Below, piece after piece: positions 32,909-43,776 of a stretch of DNA of 64,000 nt. The stretch lies in the NCBI GenBank assembly GCA_025435555.1, contig JAIWWG010000017.1, forward strand, positions 248,001-312,000, given 5' to 3'. The translations under genes and the position numbers were made by a program. This DNA is from Chytriomyces cf. hyalinus JEL632. Lineage: Eukaryota > Chytridiomycota > Chytridiomycetes > Chytridiales > Chytriomycetaceae. Within the stretch, counting starts at the first letter, position 1. Each line of letters begins with the position of its first letter. A model generated the notes under the pieces. It did not search any database, was not told the DNA's origin, and saw only the letters and a list, made by a program, of their open reading frames with translations.

Positions 32909-35900
32909 CTAAAACGAAGCTTTCCCCAAAGGGACTTTTCCGGCTAGGGCCGCTGCCATGGCAATATCACTCCGCCTTGACTGTATCAGATAAACAGCAG
33001 GGCGTGCGATTAGTTTATCGTTTATACACCGGTGGTGAAGGAATATACGCACCCTTCTTGTCACCGGAGGCTCAGTTTTCGAAGGTGCTTGTAACGGTTC
33101 CATTTTCGCTCGTTTGTTCGTTACTGGAAACTCGTTTTCGTCCTGTAAATTTTCTCGCTTCCTCGTCTTCCGAGGAGACCGCCGCAGTGACGTCACTGAT
33201 CCACCACTTTTATCAACACCACAAGGCTTGACCCTAGTTTCAAGGTCTTCCTGCGAGAGCTCGATAGGTCTAGACTGCGGTTGACCGGATCGAAGTTTCG
33301 GCCGATCTACTGATGCCATTGAAGGCGGGGTGGTGGCGGTTGGTCCTCCATTGTTGATTTTACACTGAGTCCTTGCGGAGACAACCGTGACTGGGGAGGT
33401 CAGTGGGAGGAATATTTCTGCATGATTTCCATTGGACGTTGAAGGAGGTTCCATGTAATTAGATTTCGCTCTTGGTGTTCCAGTGAACGTTGATGCCATT
33501 TTGACAAACTGATCCATATCAAAACCTCCTTGAAGGCTCGAATTTGGAGCCGCAACATCAGCCTTATTATAGTTCGGCAATCCCAGCGAGGGTAACGTAT
33601 TTCCCAGTAAGAAGCCGAGGTCATCGCCAGCATTTGACGTTTCATGGAGGTTGAAATTTTCGTTCGGAAGATTGGCATGAGCAAAGATATCCAAATCAGC
33701 GTCAATTGGCCAATCAATTTCGGAACTCAAGAGAAAGTCAGACTCGACTGGCAAAACTCCCGCGTTGTTGTTCAAATGGCTGCTTGCAGGTGCTCGCTTA
33801 GTTGGAGAGGCAGATATTGAGTTCACTTCAAAAAGTGGGGCGTTAGAAACAGTGAATATGTGTCAACATAACGAAGTGGTTTGAAGCGTTTGCATTCAGT
33901 TTATGTACCATAAGAAAACGGCAAAGGTTTTTTGAACAGAGAGCCCGATGAACTCTTCGCATTTGGTGATGTTCGCGAACTGCCTGGTGGAAGAATGGAT
34001 GATGGCTTTTTTTTGCCGCGACTCCGGCCGCGACCAATGGCCGCCATACCGCTTCGTGTTCCTGTTGTTCCGCCCTGAACAGACAAGACCTGTAAAAATA
34101 AAAGCAAGGTTGGTCCTGCTATAGCATCATTCACAAGTCCAACTTACCATTTTTCGCAGTCTTGTTCCTGCGCCTTCTTTTAGTGACGGTGCAAGAGATT
34201 GGTCCCTTCGGTTCGCGGTATATGACCACGAGTTTTCGTTCCCAGTATCCGACGCTTCAACTTTAGTTGCTCGTGGTTTACGTTTTTTCACGAATGAGCT
34301 TGAAATTCCAGCTTCTCCACTTGCTGCCGCTCCGTCATCGGTCACACGCGCTCGCCCCACATCGGCTCGCGATTCATCCAGACGATACTCTTCGTCCTCA
34401 GAGTCATCCTCTTCAGCACACACTGCGTCCTTGAAGAAGTCAGTCATTTGGTTGCCACCATCCTCCACCGCATCAACTGAATCACTGCCGGTTTCGTCCT
34501 CATCTTCGTCTGTTTCACCCTCTGAGCCCACGCCGTTATCATCCTCATCGTCGTCGTCATCATCATCATCATCATCATTATCTTCTTCATTCTCCAAGGT
34601 CAGCCACTTATCGACAAGGTCCACTTCGGGCAGAAGACAATTGGATTCGCCTAAGGTTGGAAATGGAACCGGTACCTCCCGCAAAGTATGCATATAAGTC
34701 CACTCCGCATTAAGTACTCGAACTGGATGATGAGGGAATAATTTGAGAAGGCGAAATAGAAAGCCTTCTCCATTTGTTAATATTCCCTGTTGTAACAAAT
34801 CAAGTCAGAACGCCGAAATCCTTGTCAGGAACAATTATTACCGCTCTCATTAAATCTTTTTCCACGAGGGTCATCGCCTTGAATGGTCGCAGAAGGAGAG
34901 CCTGGAAACCATTTGGCCGATTATGATAGGCATCAGACGAAGCAAACAAAATCTTATTAACCTTGATGGGATTGTCTTCTTTCCCACGAGCCGTGAGAGT
35001 TTTTATGCGTTCACTTATAGCTGCCATAGTTTTAGCGGGCAAGCAGTGTGCGCGAATGCTTTCTACATCACTGACTCCGAAGCAAACGATTCCTCGAAGC
35101 AAGAGCGCCTCTTCATGTGGCACAAAATCCGCTACTTTTTTCTTGCGTGCTGACAGAAATAAGTTGACATTACTTAATACCAATAAAAGTTTGTGGCCAT
35201 CCGAATTACTCACTTCGCAATATGTTTGGAACAAGCCCCTGACTCCAAGTTCCACGGCACATCTCCCCAAGCTTAATAAGCCCTTCGAAAAGTGGGGCAA
35301 CAGCAGGCAGTGTGGAATAGTTTCCGGCCCAGCGCGCTTCCGCTCCTTTTGATTTCGCTGTTTTGCCGCCGTCCTCACGAAGTCGACTTGATCGCCCCTT
35401 GTTTTCATGCTCCGTATACTGATAGCTCATACATTTCACAAAGATTTTGGACGCTTCTGTGCGTGGGACATTTCTTGAAGGACCCGGCAATGCTGCAACT
35501 TGGTCGAATCTTGAGATTGGAAGTGAATTATGAAACGATGTTGGCCCTGCGCTTTTGATACCCCAGTTTCGCGTGGCTTCAAGTGATCGCTGGATTTTAA
35601 TTTTGAATAAAGGTTAGAGGTGACACATTTTTTTTTTTCCGAAGACGCGGTGATGACTCACGAGCTGATCTTCCCAATGCTGGCTTTCAAATGCGTCAGG
35701 TCCGTGCAGTTCTTTTTCAATGACGTATGCTTGCGACACCAGTTGAAAGTTATGGTTCATTTGCATCTTCAGCAATGTGAGTTGCTCAGCACTAAATATT
35801 TTGCTGATGGCATTACAAAAATATCGTTTGTAAGTACTACAATTTAACGGGGAAAGTTCAATTCTTACTCTGGAGACCACATCCAATTCGGCTCAGCAGA

Positions 35901-37430
35901 CTTTGGAATTATTGACTCAATTTCATCAACCGCTGCTTGAGATGAGAATTCTTCAAACAACATTTCAAGCTCAGATCCTTGTTAAGCCATGGACGTGTAA
36001 ATGACAATGGATCGATCACAAAAACAACCCGCAAAAACTAATGTGACTCACGCGAGATTCCAGTACTATTTTGAGATTCTTCGTTCAAAGCATCAGCCTT
36101 CAGGGCTATTTCAAGAGCCGCTTTTGATGCGCTTTTCTTGGCAGGTTGCATGGCAGGTTGTATATTTTGAGATGGTCCGTTTGATGAAGGGAAGCTGGAG
36201 GATTGCAATGATGGTGCCGGCGCTGCATTTAGCGGGGGGTTCAAAAATTCGTTCGATGTCATTTGGTGAAGAAAACTTCCAGTGGCCGGCGGCAAATCTA
36301 GGTCGAGATTGAAGCCGAAATCCAGTTGATCAGTCGATGACCATGCAGGATTCAACGCGCCAGCGGTGGAGAATTCGTGGCCACTTGAGCCAAGCAGCAA
36401 TGGATTGTCGCCAAATAGATCCCCTCCGTCCATCAAAAAATTCAAATCTGGCGATGAGCTGGTAAAGACATCTGCAGAATAGCTTTGAAGTCTAGATATA
36501 CCGGCCGCAGGCGGCCGGTTCGTGTTTCCAGATTGTGACACCAATGCTTTTTGAGATTTTCGTTCAGAGGTGGTTTTGACGTTTGGGGAAGAATAATCGC
36601 CACCATAGGCGCAGTTTTTTTTATGGTACTGGTGAAAGCAATTGAAAAATGAGCGATGCACGTTTTACAAAAGCGAAAAAAGATTAAGGTGATGAGCTCA
36701 CATGGTAAGATTGCCGCACTGCATACACTTTATTGCAGCCTACATTCGTACATGGATACGACAACGAACCAGCTGCAGCCGCTCCTTTCGAATTCCTTTC
36801 CGCAGGGGATTGTTTGACTTTGTTTGCAGTAATTTTTCGATTGACGGTGGTGCGGACGTTTGGAGAAGGTTGAACGAACAGTGGGACATCAGATTCAGAC
36901 GGGAGGGCTTTGCTCAGGTATTCGTCAAATTCAGAGAACAGCTGGAGCCCGGAATCTGGGTGCGTGTCGGTATTTTGATAAAGTAAGTTGCTTGTGGCGT
37001 ACATTGGAATGGGCGCTCTTGCAAAGCAGAGAGAGTGAGTCAGACGAATGTTGGAATCAGAAACTAACAATCACTCACGCTTTTCGAGGGCTTCTTCTTA
37101 ATGCCGTGACTCGCGTAGACTTCTTCGAATCACTCTGCGGTTCTGATTCTGCAGTGTCTGCTGAGTTGATCATCTCGAAACGCGTTTGGCATTCGGCAGC
37201 GCTCCGACTGAATTACGACGTTCAATGCAGGAGTAAGATGTGTGAGCGAGGGCTAAGAGCCTTAAAGACCCGCATCGGAGCCAACAATAAAGCAAAACCA
37301 ATCGAAGTATATACCCTGGAAGTGTCGCCGCCACCAGCGCCCATCTGTTCTCATTCGCAGCTGCTGCCGCTCTCAACTGGGCATCTGCAAGCACCGTCCA
37401 CTTTGCCGTCTGCTTCTTGCGTGTCGACAT
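32909..37430 (-). CDS. GON4L-like nuclear protein with SANT/Myb and C2H2-type zinc finger
   Basis: Eleven exons on the minus strand: 37430-37315, 37207-37079, 37017-36702, 36628-36052, 35977-35869, 35791-35662, 35589-35214, 35149-34842, 34786-34148, 34089-33909 and 33825-32909 (1265 residues). A SANT/Myb repeat opens the protein (WTVLADAQLRAAA, LPGRSAAECQTRF). Exons 3-4 create a C2H2-type finger (YPCTNVGCNKVYAVRQSY then HYHKKNC). A GON4L/YARP-like part follows (WSPDAEQLTLLKMQMNHNFQ) with a second SANT-like stretch (HEEALLLRGIVCFGVSDVES, CLPAKTMAAISERIK). Then come a poly-Asp acidic region and basic patches. In-frame ATG 37487 is an alternative start. The join of exon 10 to 11 closes in phase, but exon 10 also has a stop at 33901-33903 if unspliced, so the last exon is less certain. 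Probably a transcription cofactor. Confidence 0.8.
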
Positions 37431-37545
37431 GGGCGTGACCTTGTTTTGATGGCTTTTTCGTCTCGTCCGAAACCAATTGTTATCCAAACGTTTTATTTAC
37501 TTTTTATTTACTTTTCTGGTAAATCTCCAATGTTTATAAATACCG

Positions 37546-39844
37546 TCACTCGCTTTGCTCTTGCACCATCCCCTCCAGCTTCATAAAGTAGTCGTTATAA
37601 AGACGGACCAACTGTTTGATCTTGTTCCTCAGCCTGCATTATGCTGTAACTGTTCAGCTACTCATTGGCTGAGGTGAAGGGCAAACGCCGTACCTGATGC
37701 CAGATCCTACGCTGTCTTTTTTCCAATCGCTGGGAAGTTGAAGATCGTCTTGGTCGGACTGGGTACTGTTTAAAAACGACTCAGTGATGGTGTCTTCGGA
37801 GTCGATGTTCCTCATGAACTGCATCATACTTTGCTTGATTTCCAGTTTTTCCTGAACAGCCGAAACGAAAGGGTAGCGAAGAGATTAGCGTTATTTGAGG
37901 ACATAAATAGAATGCACCTTTTGGTAAAACATCAGTCCCACTCCTTCAATCGCTCTCAGCGATGATACCGATCCAGCGTTCAACGACACTCCCGACCCCG
38001 CCAAGCGATTGTCCGTGTCGAGTTTGTCCTTGACCGTCTTTTTTCTGCTGAACTGCTTTGGTTTTTGCACGATCGGCCCCCCATGCTCTTTTTCATCTTC
38101 CTCCGCCAACGACAAGTGACCAAGCATGCTCTCCAGCTGCTTCTGCTTTTTCTCAAACGACTTCACCATCTTTTCAGAATCAGAAACATCTCTTCTCGTG
38201 TTTGAATGCGAACGATCGGATTTAAGCCGAGGCGCTGCTGTGCCCTCCACTTCAATATCGATCTCGCTGATTTTCCTGTCGAGAATTCTATTAACGTCAG
38301 CATCGGGCTCTGATATCTTTGCGGGCAGCTGAGGAAGTGCAACTGCTTCGAATCCAGAACTCAGCCCTTCCGTTCTGCCTCTTGAGACGGATCGCTCTTG
38401 CCTCGATATCGAAGTGGGGTTCTTTCTCGCAGGTCGGGCCTCGTTTTCGTGCGCATCGAAAGAAATTGGATCTTGGTTTGTGTTCGATTTCTTGAACAAT
38501 GGAAGCGCCCCTTTTTTTCTCTTCTCCTTGATTTTTCGTGGAGGTGCTCGAATTTTCCGGACATTGTCAAACCAGGGATGCATCAATAGTTGACCTGCAG
38601 AAGGTCGCTTTCCGGGATTGTATCTGAGCATATCCGCAATCATTTGCAGTGCCTCTGTGCTGGCGTCGGGGAAGACAGTTTCCAGTGGTACTGGATCCAT
38701 TTCAGGGAACGCAAACGATCCCATTGCTTCGGCGAGGAGAAACCCTTCCTCCCATTCCCCGCCTCCCATGATTCCTTCACGCATTGGATTATGTTGGCGC
38801 GAGTAGTAATCGCGAGGATTTTGAGGATTGCTTGGATCGTTGTTTTCAACATCCTCTTGTTGGCTGTCGGTGCTCGAATCTGGTGAATCAATTTTTCTTT
38901 TTGGAGATCCTAGTATTGAACATATTTTGAAGATTTCGTCCAGTTCGGAGTCCCCTGGAAAAAGAGCTTGAAGCGTGAGAACTTCAGCAAATATTGTCGC
39001 TGCACCCCAGATATCAATTGCCGTTGAGTATGTAGGCGACTTGAGGAGAATTTCAGGTGCTCGATACCTGAAATATACGATAAAATGAGCTTGTGCTATC
39101 CGGCATGAGAAAAAATGGGCACCATCGCGTTGTGACATAGTCAGAAAACGGAGGCTCGCAGTTAAACTCTTTGGCCAATCCAAAGTCTGCTATTTTCAAA
39201 ACATCATTCGTCAAGAGAAGGTTTTCAGGCTTCATGTCGCGGTGGAAGAGTCCGCGTTTGTGCATGTGATCAAGCCCTTGAAGTAATTGCAATCTGAGGG
39301 TATCACAGAGGACACCGAATTCACGTTAAACACATACAGTCATTAGCGATACTTGGAAATGGAAGACAAAATGATGCCATACATGTAACTCTTGATTTCG
39401 GTTTGCGAAAAAAATTCCCCACGCGCTTCCAAGTCCCGCATCTTTTGAAATAAATCTCCATCCATATATTCATAAACGAGGTTGAGTTCATCGGTTCTCC
39501 GGTCTCGAATCATTTCTTTCAGCTTGATAATGTTTTTGTGTTTGCCAAGTTTCGACAGGGCCTGAAGACAACATAATTCCAAGGATGTCAGTCCGCATGA
39601 TCACAGGGTGGGTGCCCCACCTTGACTTCTCGCAGTCGTATGGAATCGTCCAGATGCTCAAGCTTCTTCATTTTCTTGATCGCTACCTGAATCATTTTTG
39701 GAGTTACAGCTGCAAGCTTTCTTTGGCGCGCTGCGGCCCCACCTTCTCGCCAGTCACAACATTGACTCCCAATAGAACGGAGCCAAAAGTTCCGTCGCCC
39801 AACTGTTTCGTGATTTTGTACTTGTCCAGGGCCCGCCATGCCAT
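37546..39844 (-). CDS. RCK-family (MAK/ICK/MOK-type) protein kinase with a conserved C-terminal tail
   Basis: Seven exons: 39844-39743, 39686-39621, 39561-39353, 39293-39123, 39067-37918, 37851-37694 and 37633-37546 (647 residues). Kinase motifs: [24 protein letters not shown] (143-150), DFGLAKEF (162-169), activation loop [16 protein letters not shown] and [16 protein letters not shown]. The family T-D-Y loop is S-D-Y here (176-178). Exon 3 adds an ILSSISK insertion before LLQGLDHMH, perhaps a mis-set boundary. RCK kinases control cilium and flagellum length and transport. The tail after the kinase core is basic and Ser-rich, then has a coiled-coil block ([18 protein letters not shown]) and a final block ([31 protein letters not shown]) shared with the protein at 20688-21455. 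An in-frame ATG at 39904 is an alternative start. Confidence 0.92.
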
Positions 39845-41079
39845 TTTTTGTGGTGATAGATTCTCGTTTGCAAATCTCTTGAAAAGCTCCTCATTGTGAA
39901 GCATAAGCGCATTTTGAAGAATACGTTAGTAATGAAGGCCAAAATAACACGACTGAAGTACCCCATAGGCCGTGAATTGTATTATTTCTTGATACCACTG
40001 TGCACTTTTGTTTACAGTTTCAATTCACGCGTGTTTGGCAAATTGCCCCGCATCTGATTCGGTCCCGGTTTCCAGTCCGGTTTTTTTTTTGGCACTGCAA
40101 CGCGGTTGTTTGCTGTTTTGTTGAACTTGTCGGATTTTGAAGAAGTGGTATGAGTTGGGGACCGTTAGGATGTGGTCGTTGACACTTATCGGCGAATGCA
40201 GGATACGTTGGAGATGCGTGTGCCAGCACAAAACCCAAAGTTTATTCGAAAGTTTGGGCCTGCACTGCAATCCACAATGAAGCAACGACGGGAACATCCC
40301 AGACCACAACCTCTTACGTCGCATTTTAACCCGCTGCATGTGTTGATAGGGTCTGTTGTGAGCAGGTCCCATCTAGCTCGGTATGTGGAACACTTTGATC
40401 GCCACTTTTCATTTTTACCAAACAAACTCGACCACGGCTTTTATTTGCTTTCGCTCCAGGGAAACCTATCAGCATAAGAGCGCTACACCGTACAAAGAGA
40501 ACTAAACTGGATTCGAACGTATGTTTGCCTTTGCAAAAGCAGCTGATGACGAGATACCAAAACAGTTTCATCGGATGTTATGCATCGTCCAACGAGTTGG
40601 AGCAAAACGCATCCAATTCAGCAAGCACGGAAACCAGAGATGGTCTGGCATACGGAGGCGGCGCAAGGCATGCTAGTTCTGAATTCGCGGATGTGAACCT
40701 GTGCTGTGTTGATTCAAACGAAGCACCCGTCTGCGTATTCGAAGGTCCGTTGGATCCGCAAGATGAGAATGGATTGTTGCTGGTTCCAGATGGCAGCGGC
40801 GATGAGCTTGCGCCAGTTGCTGAGAAGCCAGATGTGCTGGATGAGAAGGTGAATGGGGAAGCCGCAGCGGAGGTTCGCAGAGTGGGAATATGCCGCGATG
40901 GGACGTTGGAAGCCGAGCGTGACGTGGCTGATGCGCATCGCCAGTTGCTTGTTTTCAAAGCGGATCGGAACATGGCTGGATTTTATGACAACAAAAAGCA
41001 CCGGCTGTATTTATTTTTATTATCTGACATGGACTGCCAACAAAGACTCATAATAAATGGAGAAAAGGCGCACCACTCT
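39845..41079. other. Long gap with unresolved open frames, possible plus-strand gene
   Basis: 1235 bp between two minus-strand genes. Plus-strand frames at 40172-40477 and 40525-41060 and a minus-strand frame at 40973-40578 are all open, with GC-biased wobble positions in 40560-40980. A short plus frame starting at 40520 reads MFAFAKAADDEIPKQFHRML. None resembles a family I know with confidence and I could not join them by convincing introns. There may be one small plus-strand gene here, divergent from the kinase; otherwise this is promoter DNA. Confidence 0.3.
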
Positions 41080-42274
41080 CTAACGGCGGCGGCGGTTCGT
41101 GTCATCTCTATCATTGCGACGATCGTTATCGTAACCACGGTCGTAGCTGTTGTACCGATCATCGTATCCGCGGTCCTGCCCTCTGCCCCCACGACCTTCG
41201 CCACCACCACCACCGCCACCGCGTGCGTTGCTGTTATAACCTCCGTTGTAATCATCGTAGCGGTCATCATCGTATCCGTAGTCCTGGTTCTGGCCGTATC
41301 CAGTTTGATTCTGACGACGCATTTCCTGCTCCAGGCGTTTCTTGCGCTTGCTGGCACAGCAACAAGCGACGATACTCACAATTATAATTACGAGCAACGC
41401 GGCACCACCACCGATAGTTCCATATAAAACCGTCGGGTTGTCAAATGGAGCTGCAAGGCCTGTCGAACCTCCATTACTGCTAGAGCCTGCTGCAGTTGCG
41501 GCGGTTGAGGATACTGTCGAGGCTTGGATGGCATTGCCAGCTGCTGTCGTCGTGGGTTTGGGTGCAGGGGCTGCAGTCACAGCTCCACCGGTAGTTCCAG
41601 CAGCCGCAGGAGCAGAAGTAGGGGCAATTGCAGATGGACCTGCCGATGCTGGAGCGCCAGTGACTGGGGGCCTGGTTACACCGCAACCAGACATGTCCGT
41701 ATTGACGGCGACATTTTCACCTCCAGGTACGGGAAGTGCGCCTGTCAAGCAGTTGTTTTGCATGGTGAATGCACATGGAGAGTCTGCGGCGCAAGCCAAT
41801 GAGCTGATGTAGGCACTCAAAGTTGGCGGAAAATCTCCAGACAGGTTGTTGTTTTCCAAGTACAGTCGCCTCAACTGAGTAAGAGTATCGAAGGATGGGG
41901 GTAATGGTCCAGAGAATTGATTTCCTTCGAGATGGAGCTCGTTGAGAGCAGGGAAGCTGGCCCAGATGTCCGGGAGTGGACCAGGCATGCCGCATAGATC
42001 GAGAAACAGCTGCTGCAGATTGACGAGACCCGATAGTCCAGTCGGAAAGGGCTGACCCGCCCATGCAAGACCCGGTCCGGGGCAGTAGAGATTCCTGACG
42101 GTTGAATTGGTTGAATTGGGTTGGTACGAGGGTTGAGGTGGGTGCGGTTTGACAGACTCACAAGCTGACAATGTTGCCGACGGCATCGCAGCCAGCCTGG
42201 TTTTGACAACAGTTCACGGGATCGAATCCGCCGTTGGGAATGGCAGCCGCGAGAGTCTGGCAGTCCGAAGACAT
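41080..42274 (-). CDS. Single-pass membrane protein with leucine-rich repeats (array member 1)
   Basis: Two exons, 42274-42162 and 42094-41080, giving 375 residues. An N-terminal cysteine-paired cap of the plant-like LRR type (DCQTLAAAIPNGGFDPVNCC) leads into LRRs between about 38 and 150 (LVNLQQLFLDLCGMPGPLPD, LNELHLEGNQFSGPLPPSF, LRRLYLENNNLSGDFPPTL). A Thr/Ala/Pro-rich mucin-like stalk (about 180-255) precedes the TM helix (about 258-284, GGGAALLVIIIVSIVACCC). A short basic stop-transfer KRKKR and a Gly/Tyr/Arg/Asp-rich tail with repeated YDD/RGYD units follow. No kinase domain. The protein begins directly at the LRR cap without an obvious signal peptide, as does array member 3. Probably a surface receptor or adhesin. 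Confidence 0.85.
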
Positions 42275-42609
42275 TTTTGGGCAGTTTTTATTAGTTGGGC
42301 TTTTAAGATTAAAAACAATCCAAAGGTGACACAGCTTGGTTGGCGGGCATCTCCGTATCTCACGTATCTCATGTATCTATCTCACAGATTGAGTCAATGC
42401 ATCCATCGTGTTTTCTCAATGAGAAGAGCGCATTTCTTGGTTGGTGCAGGAGTGGTGACAAGCAAGAGTCTCAGACCGACTGGATACGAATGGGCGGGCT
42501 ACTCATAGACTGAATGCCGACAGCAAGCTTCTCGTTTGTTTTTTTTAAAAAAAGATGGCGGTTTAGATTCATGACAGTAGATCTATTCGGACAATTCTGT
42601 GCCCTTGCT
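42275..42609. other. Intergenic region upstream of LRR array member 1
   Basis: 335 bp, presumed promoter of the LRR gene to the left plus the 3' end of member 2. A direct repeat of CGTATCTCACGTATCTCATGTATCTA-type units (about 42353-42377) is present. No exon coding a signal peptide was found. Confidence 0.4.
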
Positions 42610-43665
42610 TTAATAAAAGTGGTTGTGGCTGCGGTTGTGGTTGCGGCGCTCTCGCTTATTGTAACCCCTGTCAGGACTTTCTTCACGACTCGACACGCTG
42701 GCGGCACTCTCTGGTCTGCGTCGATCCCGAGCATTATCACTGCGTGCATGCCCTCGGTCACGGCTGTCGCCCCTTCCGCCATTTCTGCTTGCCTGCAAGC
42801 CCCTATCTCCATTTCTCATATTACCAGATCTGTGTTCGGGACTCAGCGCACCATGTCCCGCCCGACGAGATTCATCCTTGCCGTATCTCGGAGAAGCAGT
42901 GTCTCCTCGCTCGCTGGTATAGCCTCGATGGTCCCTATCCGCGGCACCAAGATGCCTGTTTGTTCTGTCCGTGGCACTTGCATTCATCCTGCCACCGTTA
43001 CGATGATCCGAACGAGAGCGAGAGTGGTGGCCGCCGTGAGAGGCATTCACTGGAGAGTCCATCTCGTAGTAGTTGCGTCTCCCTCTCTCGACACTGTTTG
43101 GATCTGCCACATATCGGTTGGATCGCTCAAAGCCCATAGACATTTCCGTGTCCATTCTGCGTCTGTTTCGCTTTCTGACACAGAAGAAGATGGATACGGC
43201 AATTATGAGAAGGAGCACCACGCCGCCTGCGATGCCCGCGGTCATGATGAGGGGAGTCGTTGATGGCTGCGACTGAGATTGCGACTGGGACGAGGCAGAC
43301 ACAGATGTAGGTAAAACTGAGACAGATTTTGACGCTGTGCCTGAGGCACCTTGTACTGGGCGGGTGGATGTCGCTTTGCGAGTCAAAGAAACGCCGGCAC
43401 TTGCTCCTGGCACATTCCCGCTCCCAGAGGAGCCGCTCGAGCCGGAGCCAGAATCCTGGCCATTTGCGCTGCCGCTGCCAGCACCGGTGTCACTTCCGCC
43501 TGCTTGGGCATCCCCAGGTTGAGGCTCCGCATCCGCCTGTGTCAAGGGTGGGACGTCACCAGCGCCGCCGTCGCCCGCTGCGTTGGTTGTCGGGTTGGGA
43601 CTTGGTCGCACAGGAACTACTGCAGCGCCGGGATCGATGCGCGTTGTTGTTGATCGGGAGGACAT
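42610..43665 (-). CDS. Single-pass membrane protein with mucin-like ectodomain, no LRR (array member 2)
   Basis: One uninterrupted frame of 351 codons. Residues 1-138 are rich in Ser, Gly, Thr, Pro, Ala with SGSGSSGSSGSG and SQSQSQSQ runs, like a heavily O-glycosylated stalk. One TM helix follows (about 139-163, TAGIAGGVVLLLIIAVSIFF) with the stop-transfer RKRNRRR. The cytosolic tail is Arg/Asp/Ser/Asn-rich and low in hydrophobics. This is the stalk-TM-charged-tail layout of its two neighbours without their LRR head. Only 111 bp separate its start from the stop of member 3, so an unseen LRR exon upstream is unlikely. No signal peptide. Function unknown; possibly a duplicate that lost its LRR. 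Confidence 0.75.
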   Translation of the reverse strand: MSSRSTTTRIDPGAAVVPVRPSPNPTTNAAGDGGAGDVPPLTQADAEPQPGDAQAGGSDTGAGSGSANGQDSGSGSSGSSGSGNVPGASAGVSLTRKATSTRPVQGASGTASKSVSVLPTSVSASSQSQSQSQPSTTPLIMTAGIAGGVVLLLIIAVSIFFCVRKRNRRRMDTEMSMGFERSNRYVADPNSVERGRRNYYEMDSPVNASHGGHHSRSRSDHRNGGRMNASATDRTNRHLGAADRDHRGYTSERGDTASPRYGKDESRRAGHGALSPEHRSGNMRNGDRGLQASRNGGRGDSRDRGHARSDNARDRRRPESAASVSSREESPDRGYNKRERRNHNRSHNHFY

Positions 43666-43776
43666 TGGTTGCAGTTGAGTTGGTGATTGATTTAATCGTC
43701 CAATAAGTAAATAATTATTTGCAAAGCATTGGATCCAACAACAACCGCGCGTATTTATTACACACTTTCTTATAAT

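Noticed and set aside
34431-34697. Plus-strand Ser-rich frame with a poly-Ser run.
   Set aside because: It is the complement of the poly-Asp acidic stretch in the GON4L-like gene.
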